Source: Clostridia bacterium (lineage in GTDB: Bacteria; Bacillota; Clostridia; Acetivibrionales; DSM-27016). From it: a stretch of DNA of 64,000 nt. The position numbers and the translations under genes were made by a program. Positions 1-8,263 of this stretch are shown piece after piece (the first letter of the stretch is position 1; each line of letters opens with the position of its first letter). The stretch lies in assembly GCA_026414765.1 (NCBI GenBank), contig JAOAIJ010000009.1, forward strand, positions 124,001 through 188,000. The letters run 5' to 3'. The notes beneath the pieces were generated by a model, which saw nothing but the letters and a program-made list of their open reading frames with translations, made no database searches and was not told the origin of the DNA.

Positions 1-898
1 CCGCATCTTTAAATGCATTTTCTACAGCTTTCATAAAAGCTTTACTGGTAGTCGTAGCCCCGGTTATTACATCCGTATTTGCATTCTGGTCTCTTATTAT
101 TTTTTTGAATACACCCTCAGCATAGGTTACATAAGGGCTTCTTCTATTATCTACAGACCGGATTCCTGTAATCTTTTTGTCCTTAACGTCTACGTCAACT
201 TTATATATGTAACTTCCTACCTTCGCTTCACCATGGTATGTTCCGTCACTGATATCAGTAAGTTCCGTATCCTGAATGGCCATATTTCTATAACTGTTCA
301 AACGTACCGAGTTATAACCGGAATATATAAGAAGTGCTAATACTAGCGGTAATACCACCGCAAGGATTTTTTTCCTGTTTACGGCTTTAGCACCTTGTCT
401 TTTCCCCCAGGGCTTATTGACTGAAATAAAGATCAATAGCAATACCCCGGCTATCTCACTCAGCGTAAAGATCAAAGCCTTTTGTAAAAACCCGGAGTAT
501 TCTGAGCTTAAGGTTGTAGTATTCAATGCCGCATCAGAAATCGATGTCATACCTCCTACGGCTGGACCCAATCCAAACCATGTAACAAGAAACATGCAGA
601 TTATTATAGCCCACTTGCCAATTAACCAGAAGTGTTTCAGAAACCCCCATTCTGTAAACAGTTCAAATACAAATGAAGTCACAAGTATTCCAAAAAAACT
701 GTAATTGACTACCCATGTGTATATTTTGAGTATAGCCAAATCCAAAGGAAACACTTCCCCATCAAAAGCACCATACTTTTTAAGCAGCAGCAAAACAAGA
801 ACAGATACCAGCCCTCCCGACATACACGCAGCAAACAGCAGATGAAAACCTTTCAGTATCTTTCTTGCAGAAGTATTAAGTGTCCATACTTTTTCCAT
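1..898 (-). CDS. FMN-binding domain membrane protein (partial, C-terminus off the left edge)
   Basis: About 299 codons are visible. The start at 898 has a GGAGAG ribosome site just upstream. Roughly five hydrophobic segments (near residues 14-36, 53-73, 80-98, 125-145 and 158-175) precede a soluble part. Around residue 280 it carries DVITGATTTSKAF, the S/T-G-A-T motif to which FMN is covalently attached in FMN_bind domains (RnfG/NqrC type, PF04205; flavin added by ApbE). This points to a membrane-bound flavin electron carrier. It lies 16 bp after the flavodoxin-ferredoxin gene and is probably the last known member of the tetR-led transcript. The partner and electron donor are inferred from context only. 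Confidence 0.8.
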   Translation of the reverse strand, partial: MEKVWTLNTSARKILKGFHLLFAACMSGGLVSVLVLLLLKKYGAFDGEVFPLDLAILKIYTWVVNYSFFGILVTSFVFELFTEWGFLKHFWLIGKWAIIICMFLVTWFGLGPAVGGMTSISDAALNTTTLSSEYSGFLQKALIFTLSEIAGVLLLIFISVNKPWGKRQGAKAVNRKKILAVVLPLVLALLIYSGYNSVRLNSYRNMAIQDTELTDISDGTYHGEAKVGSYIYKVDVDVKDKKITGIRSVDNRRSPYVTYAEGVFKKIIRDQNANTDVITGATTTSKAFMKAVENAFKDA

Positions 899-914
899 AG
901 CAGCTCTCCTTTGT

Positions 915-1694
915 TCATTTTCCCATAATTTTACGCCTGATATTTATATCAGGATGGTGGTATCGGTAGACCTCAGTACACTTACCATTATAGCATATAG
1001 CTTTTTGGGGACAATAATGGAAACATGCCAGACACATCTCACACTTGCTTTTCCATTCCGGATTTCCATCCACAAGCTCAATATTTCCTACGGAACATAC
1101 ATCTGCACATATATTGCAGCCCGTACAATTTTCATTGACCGAGTAGTACCTGTCAAGAGTATTGACACGCTCGATAAAAGGCTTATTTCTCTTGTCCAGC
1201 ATAAAGGCAATAGGCTCAAAATCGAATTTTTTTCTGTTCAGGGAAATCAGATTTATTATCCTGTCTACCTGAGTGCTGAAGGTTCCCAGTATTTTTTTCT
1301 GCTTATGAGGCTCCGGCACATTTGCAAGAGTGAAATCATTCATTGGCATATGTATATATGCCCCCATATCAAGCCTCATACCTTTTATACGCAGTAAGCG
1401 TTTCATTTGTCTGATAGCTCCCCCAACCAGCGGCCACCCTCTGGTAATAACTGTATATGTATAATCCGTCTCTTTTAGTTCAAGCTTGTTTATAAACTCC
1501 TGAACTATCTTTGGCAAACCTAGATAATACAAGGGGAAAATGAAACCTGCCCGTCGGCCTTTAAACTCATACCTCCCTTGTAGGACGGCATCAGCTATGG
1601 ACACCAATTCACAATCACCTATGCCTTCGCATATCTTTTCAGCAGCCCTTAGTGAATTCCCGGTGCCGCTGAAGTAAAATACCAAATCTCCCAT
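915..1694 (-). CDS. Flavodoxin-ferredoxin fusion (EFR1-type ferrodoxin)
   Basis: A 259-residue protein. The N-terminus has a flavodoxin-like phosphate loop (FSGTGNS, residues 8-14). The C-terminus has two 4Fe-4S motifs: C190, C193, C196, C200 and C218, C221, C224, C228, each followed by the pattern typical of bacterial 2[4Fe-4S] ferredoxins. The fusion matches the EFR1 family of cytosolic electron carriers. The start at 1694 has a GGGAGAG ribosome site. It sits 60 bp after tetR and 16 bp before the FMN-binding membrane protein, so it may pass electrons to that protein under control of the TetR regulator. The physiological donor is unknown. Confidence 0.85.
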   Translation of the reverse strand: MGDLVFYFSGTGNSLRAAEKICEGIGDCELVSIADAVLQGRYEFKGRRAGFIFPLYYLGLPKIVQEFINKLELKETDYTYTVITRGWPLVGGAIRQMKRLLRIKGMRLDMGAYIHMPMNDFTLANVPEPHKQKKILGTFSTQVDRIINLISLNRKKFDFEPIAFMLDKRNKPFIERVNTLDRYYSVNENCTGCNICADVCSVGNIELVDGNPEWKSKCEMCLACFHYCPQKAICYNGKCTEVYRYHHPDINIRRKIMGK

Positions 1695-1754
1695 ATTGGA
1701 TCTCTCCCTTTCAAAAATACCCCAGCCTGTGAATTAAGAACAACTTATACACTT

Positions 1755-2384
1755 TCAGGGTGTAATCCATGGTCTTAACACCTCAATCATTCCTGATAAG
1801 TGGTATTTATTGATAATTCTCAAATCATTCGTTATTTTTTCTACACTTGAGTTCTGGCGCATGGTTCCGGAATATATATTAATCAGATTCTCAAACAATA
1901 CTCTTAATATTGGCACTAAATCATGTACTAAAAAATACTGCCCCTCATCTGAATTCATATAATTTCTTTTTACTGTTTCTATCAGAAAATCTACCAAATC
2001 ATCTTTAAAATTTTCATATTTGGTTTCTTTTCCATGTTCAACAAGTATGATAAACTGATGTCTGTGTTTTGCCAAAAACCGGATAAACTGCTCAGTAGCC
2101 TCAAGATAGGCAGTATCAGTTTTATGTCCCTCAAGACCTTTATCTCTGGCAACAGTCAGCTTCATAAACAATTTTGCTTTAAATTCATTTACAAAGCCTT
2201 CAGGCATTATTGAATAGAACAATTCATCTTTGTTTGAATAATATCTGTATATATTTCCAACTGAAATCTTTGCGTTTTTTGCTATTTCAGACATTTTGGC
2301 ATTAATATAACCCTCGCGCAAAAATATCTGTATAGCAGCATTATCAATTTTTTGCTTAATTTCATCTTTCTTATACTGGGTCAC
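1755..2384 (-). CDS. TetR/AcrR family transcriptional regulator
   Basis: A 209-residue protein with a TetR-type helix-turn-helix in the first ~55 residues (signature AKISVGNIYRYYSNKDELF, residues ~38-56). The remaining helical part is the ligand-binding and dimer domain, which is not recognisable to a specific effector. The start is GTG at 2384, preceded by AGGTG. A consensus sigma-A promoter and a TGA-N5-TCA dyad lie immediately upstream, suggesting that it represses its own transcript, which continues into the two redox genes downstream. Confidence 0.88.
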   Translation of the reverse strand: MTQYKKDEIKQKIDNAAIQIFLREGYINAKMSEIAKNAKISVGNIYRYYSNKDELFYSIMPEGFVNEFKAKLFMKLTVARDKGLEGHKTDTAYLEATEQFIRFLAKHRHQFIILVEHGKETKYENFKDDLVDFLIETVKRNYMNSDEGQYFLVHDLVPILRVLFENLINIYSGTMRQNSSVEKITNDLRIINKYHLSGMIEVLRPWITP

Positions 2385-2403
2385 TTTTTTTCACCTGGCC
2401 AAT

Positions 2404-2418
2404 AATGAATATGTCATT
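2404..2418 (-). promoter_or_regulatory. Putative TetR operator
   Basis: AATGA-N5-TCATT, an inverted repeat of 5-bp arms placed at about +1 to +15 of the promoter at 2426-2454 and 20 bp before the tetR start. Its position fits autorepression. The dyad is short and the centre is not symmetrical, so assignment is tentative. Confidence 0.45.
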
Positions 2419-2425
2419 CACTTTT

Positions 2426-2454
2426 ATTATACCTAACCTGTTACAATTTGTCAA
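2426..2454 (-). promoter_or_regulatory. Sigma-A promoter of the tetR-redox operon
   Basis: On the minus strand TTGACA (2454-2449) and TATAAT (2431-2426) are separated by exactly 17 bp, a full consensus match. Transcription would start near 2419, about 35 nt before the GTG start of tetR. Confidence 0.85.
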
Positions 2455-2479
2455 ACAGCCCTGCCAGGAGCAATTATGC

Positions 2480-2908
2480 TTACTTCCTGCTGACCAGCAC
2501 CAATCCTACAATACAAAGAATAATCCCTAATATGTTCACAGGTTTCAAATGCTCCTTAAATACTGTGATACCCACAGGAATCAGTATCATTGCAACAATA
2601 ACATTAGCCAGTACGCCGGCTGTACTGATATTCCACCCCGCTCTGAAAGCCAGCAGGAAGCCCATCTCCAATCCTACTATAGCTACTCCGAGGAAAACGC
2701 TGGTCCAGTTCAACCTTTTGAACGAATCCAGCATGCCTTCATTGTTCGGATAAAAGGGCAGCACTACCAGACAAGTTATCATTGCGGTTAAATAAGTTAC
2801 GGCAAGAGATAGCAGCGGATTTGCGTTGTGTGGTATGGATTTTTGAATAAAGTAATAAAAAACATTAGATATTATAGCCAGAATAATTGATACATAATAT
2901 ACCCACAT
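2480..2908 (-). CDS. Half-size EamA/DMT-type transporter
   Basis: A 142-residue, almost wholly hydrophobic protein with about five membrane segments and the C-terminal pattern (HLKPVNILGIILCIVGLVL) of the EamA repeat in drug/metabolite transporters. Common EamA permeases carry two such repeats in ~300 residues. This one has a single unit, so it would have to work as a dimer, as small multidrug transporters do. The substrate cannot be inferred. It lies upstream of tetR on the same strand, but the strong promoter in between suggests separate transcription. Confidence 0.75.
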   Translation of the reverse strand: MWVYYVSIILAIISNVFYYFIQKSIPHNANPLLSLAVTYLTAMITCLVVLPFYPNNEGMLDSFKRLNWTSVFLGVAIVGLEMGFLLAFRAGWNISTAGVLANVIVAMILIPVGITVFKEHLKPVNILGIILCIVGLVLVSRK

Positions 2909-3203
2909 GATTATATCCTCCTGTCTTTTTGTTTGTTATAAATAAACCTCTGTTCCGGTTGATTATGGCATTTGTTTTTCAAAAGCCTTTATCCGAATAG
3001 TATCGGCATAATGAATAGACAGTTAATTAATATTAATCCCTGCATTTCTTTAAAACCAAATTTTACATTTTTGTTACAACCCGATATCACAGAACTTTTT
3101 CCGGAATTTCCCGTCTAAAAGAATAAGTCAAGAATTCATATAAGCCTGGTAATTTCTATCATAGTAGAATTCATAAATAGTAAGATCGGAAGGAGTCAAA
3201 AAA

Positions 3204-4319
3204 ATGAAGTATAAAACAGCTTTCATAATTATATTCTTATTTTCTATCTATGTCTATACAGGTTGTTCAAGCAATGCATCAGATAATTCTGTGGAAAACA
3301 GTTTATCTCCCGGCACATCCGCCACCACAAGCACAAACTCAAATATGCCTGAACGTACTTCTCCAGAAGAAGCAAATCAGAATACCGTTTCCTCACAGAA
3401 TGTGGATAATACCGAGGAGTACGCCTCCGGAATAAAAACAGATACCGGAACATTCAGCGGGGCAATAGACAGCAATTTTATAGAGATCAAAATAAGCGGT
3501 GTACCGGATGAAAAAGCTGCAAAAGCATTTATGCTAAGTGAAAATATTAAAGAAGATTTCAAAACAGACGGTTTCGAACCTGGCAATACGGTAAAATTCA
3601 TCTATATACTCAACCAGCATAACCAACCTGTCATACTGAAAATAGAAAAACTGAATTCACAAAGCATAAGAAGAGAGGAAAATAATAGAAAGACCAAGGC
3701 ATACCTGCGCCCCGGATCGGATTACTTTATCTATCCAGAAGCCCAGCCCACACTGCTTAGTGCAGCCGTAAGCTTAAAACAGGGAAAGGAAATAAAAATA
3801 CTAAAAACAGATGGCGACTGGGTAAACATAGAGCAGGAAAAACTCACTGGCTGGATTCCTAAATGGTATATCTCCTCTGATGACAGTACGCCTACAAAAC
3901 CTGTTTCATCAAAACCGAAAGTACTAACAAAAAATACAGAAGGAAGGCTGTACCCAGACGGAGCCGGAATTAAACTTTTGGAGAAAGGCAGGCTGTTAAC
4001 TCCGGTTATGCAATGGAATGACTGGTATCAGGTCAAAATAATCGTATATGATATCCCCGCTGTGCAATATGCATGGATACCCATGAAAAACCTGGCTGAG
4101 GTTGGCAAGGCTTTATGTATCGAAGGGTATCTCAAAGCAGGCACTCCGGTGCACGAAGTCCCGGAATTTGATGAAGTCTCAGCAAGCCCGGCAAAAGCAA
4201 TCGGCTACACTATGCCGGTATATATTTCAAATGAAAGAGAAGGCTTTATCCGTGTAAATGCGGCAGGAGGCTGGTCTGCCTGGACCAAAAAAGAAAACCT
4301 GGTGTTTGATGCAGATTAA
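3204..4319 (+). CDS. SH3-domain lipoprotein
   Basis: A 371-residue protein beginning with a hydrophobic signal ending in VYTGC, so C21 is the likely lipidated residue (lipobox with an unusual Tyr at -3). A Ser/Thr/Asn-rich stretch (residues ~22-75) looks like a tether. The C-terminal half has bacterial SH3-like patterns: residues ~165-225 include LKTDGDWVNIE and GWIPKWYIS, and a second copy near 235-300 includes WNDWYQVKI and AWIPMKNL. These domains usually bind cell-wall peptides. The start has AGGAG 9 bp upstream. It probably anchors to the outer membrane leaflet and touches peptidoglycan; no enzymatic domain is seen. Confidence 0.75.
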   Translation: MKYKTAFIIIFLFSIYVYTGCSSNASDNSVENSLSPGTSATTSTNSNMPERTSPEEANQNTVSSQNVDNTEEYASGIKTDTGTFSGAIDSNFIEIKISGVPDEKAAKAFMLSENIKEDFKTDGFEPGNTVKFIYILNQHNQPVILKIEKLNSQSIRREENNRKTKAYLRPGSDYFIYPEAQPTLLSAAVSLKQGKEIKILKTDGDWVNIEQEKLTGWIPKWYISSDDSTPTKPVSSKPKVLTKNTEGRLYPDGAGIKLLEKGRLLTPVMQWNDWYQVKIIVYDIPAVQYAWIPMKNLAEVGKALCIEGYLKAGTPVHEVPEFDEVSASPAKAIGYTMPVYISNEREGFIRVNAAGGWSAWTKKENLVFDAD

Positions 4320-4327
4320 TAGGAATA

Positions 4328-4372
4328 GATGGATTAAAGGCTCAGCTCAACATTCTGAGCCTTTAATCCATC
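4328..4372. terminator. Bidirectional hairpin between convergent genes
   Basis: Perfect 18-bp inverted repeat (4328-4345 with 4355-4372) around a 9-nt loop, placed between the 3' ends of the lipoprotein gene and the HAD gene. No strong T-run flanks it, but the position is that of a shared terminator. Confidence 0.75.
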
Positions 4373-4394
4373 TGAAATCAGGTATAAAACATAA

Positions 4395-5039
4395 TTATTC
4401 AAACTTTATTTTTATATGTTGTCTGGCTTCATTCAAGTCAAAGGCTCTAAAATCTGCAAAACTGAAATCCTGCTTATTCGTATATTCTGAAGGGACTGCT
4501 ATTACATAGCACCCTGCCTTTTTGCCGGCAAGAGCTCCATTGCTGGAGTCTTCAAGTACCAAACATTCACCCGGAGTAACATTAAGCTTTTCTATGGTTT
4601 TCAGATAAATTTCGGGATCAGGTTTTCCGTTAATGATCTCGTCCGAGGTTTGTATTACATCGAAATAACTCTCTATTTTCAGCCTGTCCATAATGATTTT
4701 CACAAACCTGGCAGGAGAGCCTGTAGCTATTGCAAGCCTGAATCTATTCTCAAGTCCGTGCAGCATCTCAAATAGGCCGGGCATAGGCACAACTTCATTT
4801 ATGAGCTTTTGTTCAAACGCGTCATCTCTCATCTTTAATATTTCTTCGACAGGTAAGGCCAGACCAAGATCATCTGCGTAAATCTGCATGCATTCCAACG
4901 GCTTCCTGCCCATCATTTTCCACAAAGTTTCGTCCTTTACTTCTTTACCAAAGCTTTTAGCAAGCTGCCTTTCAGTATCAAAGTATAGTCGCTCAGTATC
5001 TATCATCAAACCATCCATGTCAAAAATAACTGCTTTCAT
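4395..5039 (-). CDS. HAD-superfamily phosphatase (beta-phosphoglucomutase-like)
   Basis: A 214-residue protein of the subfamily I HAD fold. The nucleophile motif is FDMDG with D7 and D9. Motif II is ATGSP, and motif IV is LVLEDSSNG near residue 170. The helical cap domain between D9 and motif II is typical of beta-phosphoglucomutase/PGMB-like sugar-phosphate hydrolases or mutases. The exact substrate cannot be told from the motifs. It converges with the lipoprotein gene across a shared hairpin. Confidence 0.85.
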   Translation of the reverse strand: MKAVIFDMDGLMIDTERLYFDTERQLAKSFGKEVKDETLWKMMGRKPLECMQIYADDLGLALPVEEILKMRDDAFEQKLINEVVPMPGLFEMLHGLENRFRLAIATGSPARFVKIIMDRLKIESYFDVIQTSDEIINGKPDPEIYLKTIEKLNVTPGECLVLEDSSNGALAGKKAGCYVIAVPSEYTNKQDFSFADFRAFDLNEARQHIKIKFE

Positions 5040-5164
5040 GTTAATCCATCCAGTTCTGTTATATTTAGCCCTTACAATTATATATTCTAATAATGTTCCT
5101 GTCTACCGGCCAGAAATATGGGGTACATTTTCTAATACGACCCAGGTTATTACAATTGCCTGTC

Positions 5165-6529
5165 CTACAACAGTATGATTGCTACTATTACTGTTGCTGC
5201 AAATCCAAGCATTACAGGAATCAAATTCTTCCTTGCCAGCTCTACAGGGTCTACTCCGCATATTGCAGCTACAGGAATCACGCTCCATGGAATTATGGTT
5301 CCGCCTCCTACCCATATAGTAGTTATCTGACCAAGAGCACCCAAGGTTGCTTTATCAATCCCTATTGCAGATGAAAACGTTTGTGCAAGTGAACCTATTA
5401 GCGGCAATCCGGAAAAGCCCGAACCATCCAGCCCGGTAATTCCTCCTATAGTTGCCTGTGTAATCGCTACAGGTATAGTTGATATGGGAATGCTGTTTGA
5501 CAGGTATACGCCTATATCAGAAAGCAATCCGGTTGCGTTGGCTCCCAGTATTTCTTTAGCCGTACTTTCACTGCCCAGAAAGAAGAACGCGCCTATTACT
5601 ATAACAGGTGCAAATATTTTGATACCAAACATGAATCCGTCTTTAATATACTCAGCAGTCTTCTCGAGAGAACCGACAAGCTTATGCTGAATCAAAGCAA
5701 CCGCCGTCATCAGTATAACTGCAGTTCCACCTACAAGAGCTGTTGCATCTCCACCCTTTAAATCATATTTATACATAAGTATCATGTCAGCCAGAAATGC
5801 TACCGGTGTAATAACTGCAACAAAGTAAGTTCCTGGTTTTACATTTTCTTTTTTCAAACCCGCACTTGGTTGTGATTTTTGAACAGTCTTATTTTTTAGA
5901 TCTTTTCTCATAAAAATAAAGGCTGTTAAGACAGTTACAACACTCATTGTAACCCATAAAGGCAAACTCGCCCTCATTATCTCCATAGTGTTTTGTATGC
6001 CAGCTGCCTTTGCTGTTATGGAGGGTGCCCCCTGTATAAAGTAATCACTGGATAATCCGATTCCGTGACCGAACAAATTCATCGCAACAGCTGCCCATAT
6101 GGCAGGTAATCCTGCACCTATCGCTGCCGGCAGCATGATAGCCCCAACCATTGCTACTGCAGGAGATGGCCATATGAACCATGAAATAATCAGCATAACA
6201 AAACCAAGCACCCAAAAAGCTATATTTCTGCTTACCATTAACCTCTTTACAGGACTCATCATAAGCTCATCTGCTCCAATATCCTTTAAGGCTTTAGACA
6301 TTGCAACCACGAGAGATATGATAACTATAATACCCAGAAATTCTTCTCCTGACGCTATCAATGAATTGTATATTACCTGAACTGCTTTTAGCAGATTTCC
6401 CGTAAATGCAAATCCGATGGCAAATAAACCGACAATACAAGGTAGTACTATATCCTTTTTAAACGCCATGGTTATGATAACAATCAAAACCATTAATACA
6501 TAGATTAAGTGTAGCACTCCCAAGTGCAT
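5165..6529 (-). CDS. Polytopic transporter, candidate lysine or lysine-related permease
   Basis: A 454-residue protein with about 11-12 hydrophobic segments and no ATPase. Its overall look is that of the ion-transporter class (NhaC/GntP/ArsB-like secondary carriers), including the re-entrant-like stretches WPSPAVAMVGAIMLPAA and GGGTIIPWSVIPVAA. It starts at 6529 behind a strong AGGGGG site, 22 bp after the FAD-oxidoreductase gene, so the two are co-transcribed. The shared leader resembles a lysine riboswitch, which makes transport of lysine or a lysine-derived compound the best inference. The family itself I cannot name with certainty. Confidence 0.65.
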   Translation of the reverse strand: MHLGVLHLIYVLMVLIVIITMAFKKDIVLPCIVGLFAIGFAFTGNLLKAVQVIYNSLIASGEEFLGIIVIISLVVAMSKALKDIGADELMMSPVKRLMVSRNIAFWVLGFVMLIISWFIWPSPAVAMVGAIMLPAAIGAGLPAIWAAVAMNLFGHGIGLSSDYFIQGAPSITAKAAGIQNTMEIMRASLPLWVTMSVVTVLTAFIFMRKDLKNKTVQKSQPSAGLKKENVKPGTYFVAVITPVAFLADMILMYKYDLKGGDATALVGGTAVILMTAVALIQHKLVGSLEKTAEYIKDGFMFGIKIFAPVIVIGAFFFLGSESTAKEILGANATGLLSDIGVYLSNSIPISTIPVAITQATIGGITGLDGSGFSGLPLIGSLAQTFSSAIGIDKATLGALGQITTIWVGGGTIIPWSVIPVAAICGVDPVELARKNLIPVMLGFAATVIVAIILL

Positions 6530-6551
6530 TAAAATAACCCCCTGAATTATG

Positions 6552-7829
6552 TTATATTACCCTTTCCGAAAAAATACCCAAAGCACCTGCTGCTTTGACT
6601 CTTTCATATATCAGTTCTTCATCAGTGGTATACATGCCAAGCGTTTTCATCCGCTCAAAGTATACTGACCCCGAAAACGTATATTTTTTTGACATACCCT
6701 CTTCCGTAGCCATAGTCTCTTTTACGTAAGCAATCGCATCACCGGTTGCCAGGGCACCAGGGATCTGAAACAGCGGTTTATTCGCACAAAACCTTACACT
6801 GTTATGACCTGCTAAAGTACCAGTTACTATTGCCTCTGTATGACCAACCAGGAGTCCCGCTTTTTCTCCACAGCAAAACAGGTTGTGTATCCCTTGTACC
6901 TTTAAGAAATTATCCCTGGGAGCCATTGCAAAGTATCTCATTGAATTACCCAATCCGCCTGCATATGGATCTTCATATCTGGCATTTTCAAAGCCAGGTA
7001 TCTTCCTAAGATTTTCCAAATCAAAATATGGTGCCATAAGCTTTGCATGTCCTGTATCAAGAAGTATTATGTTATCCTTAAACTCCTTCAATGCATACTG
7101 CTGACAGGCCTTAACCCCAAGATGATCTTCCGCAAGCTCCTCGGGTACCGGAATAACAGCAACACCATTCCGATTCAGTTCCATTTGTATTGCTTTTGAC
7201 AACGACTCTTTATTAAGTTTACAGGAACCGCTCATAGCACCCAGAGAACCGTCCTGTTTCTTACCCACCAGCTCGTCTATTCCTGCCAGACCGGTCAGGC
7301 TGATTCTTCCTCCAAAACTATGGCATCTGATTATGCACATAGCACAGCCGTTTCCATATTTAGTGCAGTTTTTTACAGGACCCGCTGTGCCTGTAGCGTC
7401 GATATAGACATCCCCGCTGACAGAATTCCCATTACTATCCGTAATGCCCGCTATAGCTCCCTCCTGAATACTCAATTTCTTAATCCTTGTTCTAAAACAG
7501 ATTTTAATGCCCAGTTCCGACAAATAATTTAGGACTGCTCCATGGATTGCGGATATGTCATAAAGGCTTGCATGTCTATGCCCAGGGAATTCAACATCCC
7601 TGTGTCTGGAGTTCCCGTCACATAGCCTGAACAGATCACCGCCTCCCATAGCTATCATCTCTTCTGCAGCTGTATACCTTCCGTTATTTCTCATTATACC
7701 GCCAACTAAACCTGTGCCAAGCAGCATATCAGTTTTTTCAACCAGAAGAACCTCTGCTCCTGCTTTTCTTGCGCTTACAGCAGCTGCACAGCCTGCCCAT
7801 CCTCCTCCAACTACAACAATCCCAGCCAT
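6552..7829 (-). CDS. FAD-dependent oxidoreductase
   Basis: A 425-residue flavoprotein. The N-terminal Rossmann motif VVGGGWAG (residues 5-12) is followed by LLVEKTD with the ribose-binding acid. A C-terminal FAD motif is CCGEKAGLLVGHTEAIVTG. The centre holds a cysteine group (CTKYGNGCAMCIIRC) that could bind metal or form disulfides. It resembles GidA/TrmFO-like and HI0933-like oxidoreductases but is not a clear member of either. The gene is the first of a two-gene transcript with the transporter, behind a lysine-riboswitch-like leader, so an oxidative step on lysine or a lysine product is possible. Substrate unproven. Confidence 0.75.
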   Translation of the reverse strand: MAGIVVVGGGWAGCAAAVSARKAGAEVLLVEKTDMLLGTGLVGGIMRNNGRYTAAEEMIAMGGGDLFRLCDGNSRHRDVEFPGHRHASLYDISAIHGAVLNYLSELGIKICFRTRIKKLSIQEGAIAGITDSNGNSVSGDVYIDATGTAGPVKNCTKYGNGCAMCIIRCHSFGGRISLTGLAGIDELVGKKQDGSLGAMSGSCKLNKESLSKAIQMELNRNGVAVIPVPEELAEDHLGVKACQQYALKEFKDNIILLDTGHAKLMAPYFDLENLRKIPGFENARYEDPYAGGLGNSMRYFAMAPRDNFLKVQGIHNLFCCGEKAGLLVGHTEAIVTGTLAGHNSVRFCANKPLFQIPGALATGDAIAYVKETMATEEGMSKKYTFSGSVYFERMKTLGMYTTDEELIYERVKAAGALGIFSERVI

Positions 7830-7867
7830 AAATCTCTCCCCTGAATAATTTCCTAGTCAATATTAAA

Positions 7868-7890
7868 GGCGAATGGATTAACCAATCGCC
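7868..7890 (-). terminator. Leader terminator hairpin ahead of the FAD-oxidoreductase gene
   Basis: A GGCGATTGG/CCATTCGCC stem with one mismatch and a TTAAT loop, followed on the minus strand by TTTAATATT. It stands between the riboswitch-like leader and the ribosome site, where an expression-platform terminator is expected. Confidence 0.6.
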
Positions 7891-8056
7891 ATCTTATTTT
7901 TAGTTACATGTTAAGCCAATCTGCTGTGCCAACCAAGCCGGAATCCAAGAGAATTTTCCGCTTTCGGGACCATCCCCTTCCAGCAAGTTTCATTGAATAC
8001 TCTTATTTCTCAACTTGTTTACTCTTGTCTGGCCTGCCTCTATCATTATTTAGTTT
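7891..8056 (-). ncRNA. Putative lysine riboswitch (L-box) leader
   Basis: Read on the minus strand, the leader has GATAGAGG, then a helix GGCCA/TGGTC. Inside it is an internal loop with GACAAGAGTA on the 5' side and CTGGAAGGGGA on the 3' side, capped by CAAGTT/AACTTG. CCGAAAG follows, then a CGGAA/TTCCG hairpin and GCTTGG. Order and conserved letters agree with the lysine riboswitch (GAGG, GAGTA, CTGAAAGGNGA, CCGAAG, GCTGG), including the kink/loop-E element of helix P2. I could not find a convincing 3' partner for helix P1, so the call is not certain. A promoter lies upstream and a terminator hairpin downstream. Confidence 0.6.
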
Positions 8057-8062
8057 ACATAA

Positions 8063-8092
8063 ATAGTACCCTATTGAATTGTTTTGTGTCAA
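8063..8092 (-). promoter_or_regulatory. Promoter of the riboswitch-controlled operon
   Basis: Minus-strand TTGACA (8092-8087) and TACTAT (8068-8063) with an 18-bp spacer. Transcription would begin near 8056, giving a leader of about 225 nt before the FAD-oxidoreductase start. Confidence 0.65.
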
Positions 8093-8191
8093 TAACTATA
8101 CTTACCAGTTAACTTAATGCGTTGTGCCAGCTTCAGATGAGATTACATAGTGAAGAAGCCTAATTAAGTTGTTAACGAAATTAAGAAAAGA

Positions 8192-8250
8192 TAAATGGAT
8201 ATATGTCAAAAATCCGGGTTTATCCCGGATTTTTGACATATATCCATTTA
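8192..8250 (-). terminator. Terminator of the amidase gene
   Basis: Perfect 27-bp inverted repeat (8192-8218 with 8224-8250) with a 5-nt loop, 14 bp after the amidase stop. It also isolates the amidase from the operon further along the minus strand. Confidence 0.85.
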
Positions 8251-8263
8251 TTGTAACATTATA

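Noticed and set aside
7868..8056. T-box or fluoride riboswitch ahead of the FAD-oxidoreductase gene
   Set aside because: GGTTGGCACAGCAG only loosely resembles the T-box core and is not part of the terminator. The GGCGATTGG hairpin lacks the rest of the fluoride motif. The lysine-type P2 element fits better.
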